Shown here piece by piece: positions 5,252 through 6,406 of a stretch of DNA of 6,406 bases (positions are counted from its first letter, which is position 1; every line of letters begins with the position of its first letter). Below the pieces are notes generated by a model. It did no database searches, had not been told where the DNA came from, and was given only the letters and a program-made list of their open reading frames with translations. The stretch spans positions 1 to 6,406 of the forward strand of contig JAHEIA010000194.1 in assembly GCA_024639625.1 (NCBI GenBank). Direction: 5' to 3'. This DNA is from Chromatiales bacterium. GTDB lineage: Bacteria; Pseudomonadota; Gammaproteobacteria; Chromatiales; Chromatiaceae. Made by a program: the position numbers and the translations under genes.

Positions 5252-6406
5252 ATGAAAAGGTTATATTTCTTTTTGCTTGGCGCGCTGCTCGTCATGCCAC
5301 GGTTGGTGTCCGCCGCCACCGAGGGCGGGCAAACGTTGAATCTCACCGGCCACTGGGTGGGCTTTGCCGCCTTGCTGATCTTCGTCGTCGCCTACGGGCT
5401 TGTCATGGCGGAGGAATTCACCCATCTGCGCAAATCCAAACCGGTGATCCTCGCCGCCGGGGTCATCTGGGCCCTGATCGCCGGCGTATACATCAGCCAC
5501 GGGATGACCCATGAGGCGGAACACGCAGTGCGGCACAATCTGCTGGAGTATGCCGAGCTGATGCTGTTCCTGCTGGTCGCCATGACCTACATCAACGCCA
5601 TGGACGAACGCAATGTGTTCGAGGCCCTGCGCTCCTGGCTGGTGCGCAAGGGTTTCGGCTTTCGCCCGTTGTTCTGGATCACCGGCCTGCTCGCCTTTTT
5701 CATTTCCCCGGTCGCCGACAACCTAACCACTGCCTTGCTGATGTGCGCCGTGGTTCTCGCAGTGGGCGGGAACAACCAGCGGTTCGTGCTGCTGGCCTGC
5801 ATCAACATCGTGGTGGCGGCGAATGCAGGAGGTGCTTTTAGCCCATTCGGCGACATCACCACCCTGATGGTGTGGCAGAAGGCGGTCGAAACCCCGCAGG
5901 GTGTGATCGACTTCTGGACCTTTTTCGCGCTGTTCGTCCCCTCACTGGTGAACTGGCTGGTACCCGCCGCGATCATGCAGTTCGCCGTGCCGAACGAACA
6001 CCCCCAGGGCGGCGGCGAAATGGTGTCGATGAAGCGCGGCGCAAAACGGATCATCGCCTTCTTTCTGCTCACCATCGCAACCGCGGTCAGCTTTCATAAC
6101 TTCCTGCACCTGCCGCCGGTGATCGGAATGCTGACCGGCCTCGCCTATCTGCAGATCTTCGGCTACTACCTGAAAAAGACCTACCATAGGGACAGTGATT
6201 ACCTCAAAGCCAGCGAAGAAATCGAGCGCGACGGACAGATGGGGGACGTGGTCGCCTTCGATGTATTCAACAAAGTGGCGCGGGCGGAATGGGACACGCT
6301 GCTCTTCTTCTACGGCGTCGTGATGTGCGTCGGCGGGTTGGGTTTTATCGGTTACCTGGCCCTCACCTCCGAGGTGATGTACATCGATTGGGGTCCAACC
6401 ACGGCG
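5252..6406 (+). CDS. nhaD: Na+/H+ antiporter NhaD (C-terminus beyond window edge)
   Basis: The frame is open from ATG 5252 to the last base, giving 385 codons of a protein usually around 400-500 residues. It starts with a signal-peptide-like segment (hydrophobic 4-15, possible cleavage after VSA at 19-21). About nine further membrane spans follow, near 34-53, 65-83, 98-113, 137-152, 158-172, 177-192, 219-243, 264-283 and 349-371. The NhaD/ion-transporter signatures are clear: SPVADNLTTALLM (152-164) and NAGGAFSPFGDITTLM (191-206). D156, N157, N191, D201, T203 and T204 match polar residues that I recall as functionally important in characterised NhaD proteins. It exports Na+ (or Li+) in exchange for H+ across the inner membrane, helping salt and alkaline-pH tolerance. 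A charged cytoplasmic-type loop (308-347) precedes the last visible span. ATG 5252 has only a weak ribosome site (AAGAG at 5239-5243, 8 nt upstream). The gene is alone on its strand with its own promoter. Confidence 0.92.
   Translation, partial: MKRLYFFLLGALLVMPRLVSAATEGGQTLNLTGHWVGFAALLIFVVAYGLVMAEEFTHLRKSKPVILAAGVIWALIAGVYISHGMTHEAEHAVRHNLLEYAELMLFLLVAMTYINAMDERNVFEALRSWLVRKGFGFRPLFWITGLLAFFISPVADNLTTALLMCAVVLAVGGNNQRFVLLACINIVVAANAGGAFSPFGDITTLMVWQKAVETPQGVIDFWTFFALFVPSLVNWLVPAAIMQFAVPNEHPQGGGEMVSMKRGAKRIIAFFLLTIATAVSFHNFLHLPPVIGMLTGLAYLQIFGYYLKKTYHRDSDYLKASEEIERDGQMGDVVAFDVFNKVARAEWDTLLFFYGVVMCVGGLGFIGYLALTSEVMYIDWGPTTA

Overview
The window is GC-rich, gene-dense bacterial chromosome. Gene content and order (a GmhA/DiaA-type sugar isomerase directly followed by a DolP/YraP-type double-BON lipoprotein) point to a gammaproteobacterium, and the NhaD antiporter would suit a marine, haloalkaline or sodium-rich habitat. 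The taxonomy is inferred from this context; no rRNA or other phylogenetic marker is present.

Layout. Positions 1-4099 (+ strand) hold a tightly packed, probably co-transcribed series. It starts with the C-terminal half of a GmhA-type SIS isomerase (cut by the left edge). Then come a dual-BON outer-membrane lipoprotein (start at GTG 323 behind a good Shine-Dalgarno), a FAD-linked 2-hydroxyacid dehydrogenase of the GlcD/D-lactate dehydrogenase type, and a 606-residue membrane histidine kinase with a PhoR/PnpS/WalK-like architecture. The second/third and third/fourth genes overlap by 23 and 13 nt. Convergent to the kinase, only 8 nt away, is an alpha/beta hydrolase of the KANL3/Tex30 (COG3571-like) type on the - strand (4108-4800). 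About 450 bp with no convincing gene (4801-5251) then separates this hydrolase from a divergent nhaD (5252 to the right edge), whose C-terminus lies outside the window. nhaD is preceded by an AT-rich patch with a good extended -10 promoter.

Working together. The first two genes belong to the conserved envelope-biogenesis neighbourhood (LPS heptose supply, outer-membrane integrity). The dehydrogenase feeds electrons from a 2-hydroxyacid to the respiratory chain. The kinase senses an extracytoplasmic signal, but its response regulator is not encoded here. The hydrolase and nhaD are separate transcription units with no evident functional link to the operon.

I see no mobile element, CRISPR array, tRNA or rRNA, and nothing that amounts to a novel multi-gene system. 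The points most worth a second look are the mutually exclusive hairpins upstream of nhaD, the periplasmic-sensor architecture and orphan status of the kinase, and the GmhA-versus-DiaA assignment of the first gene.
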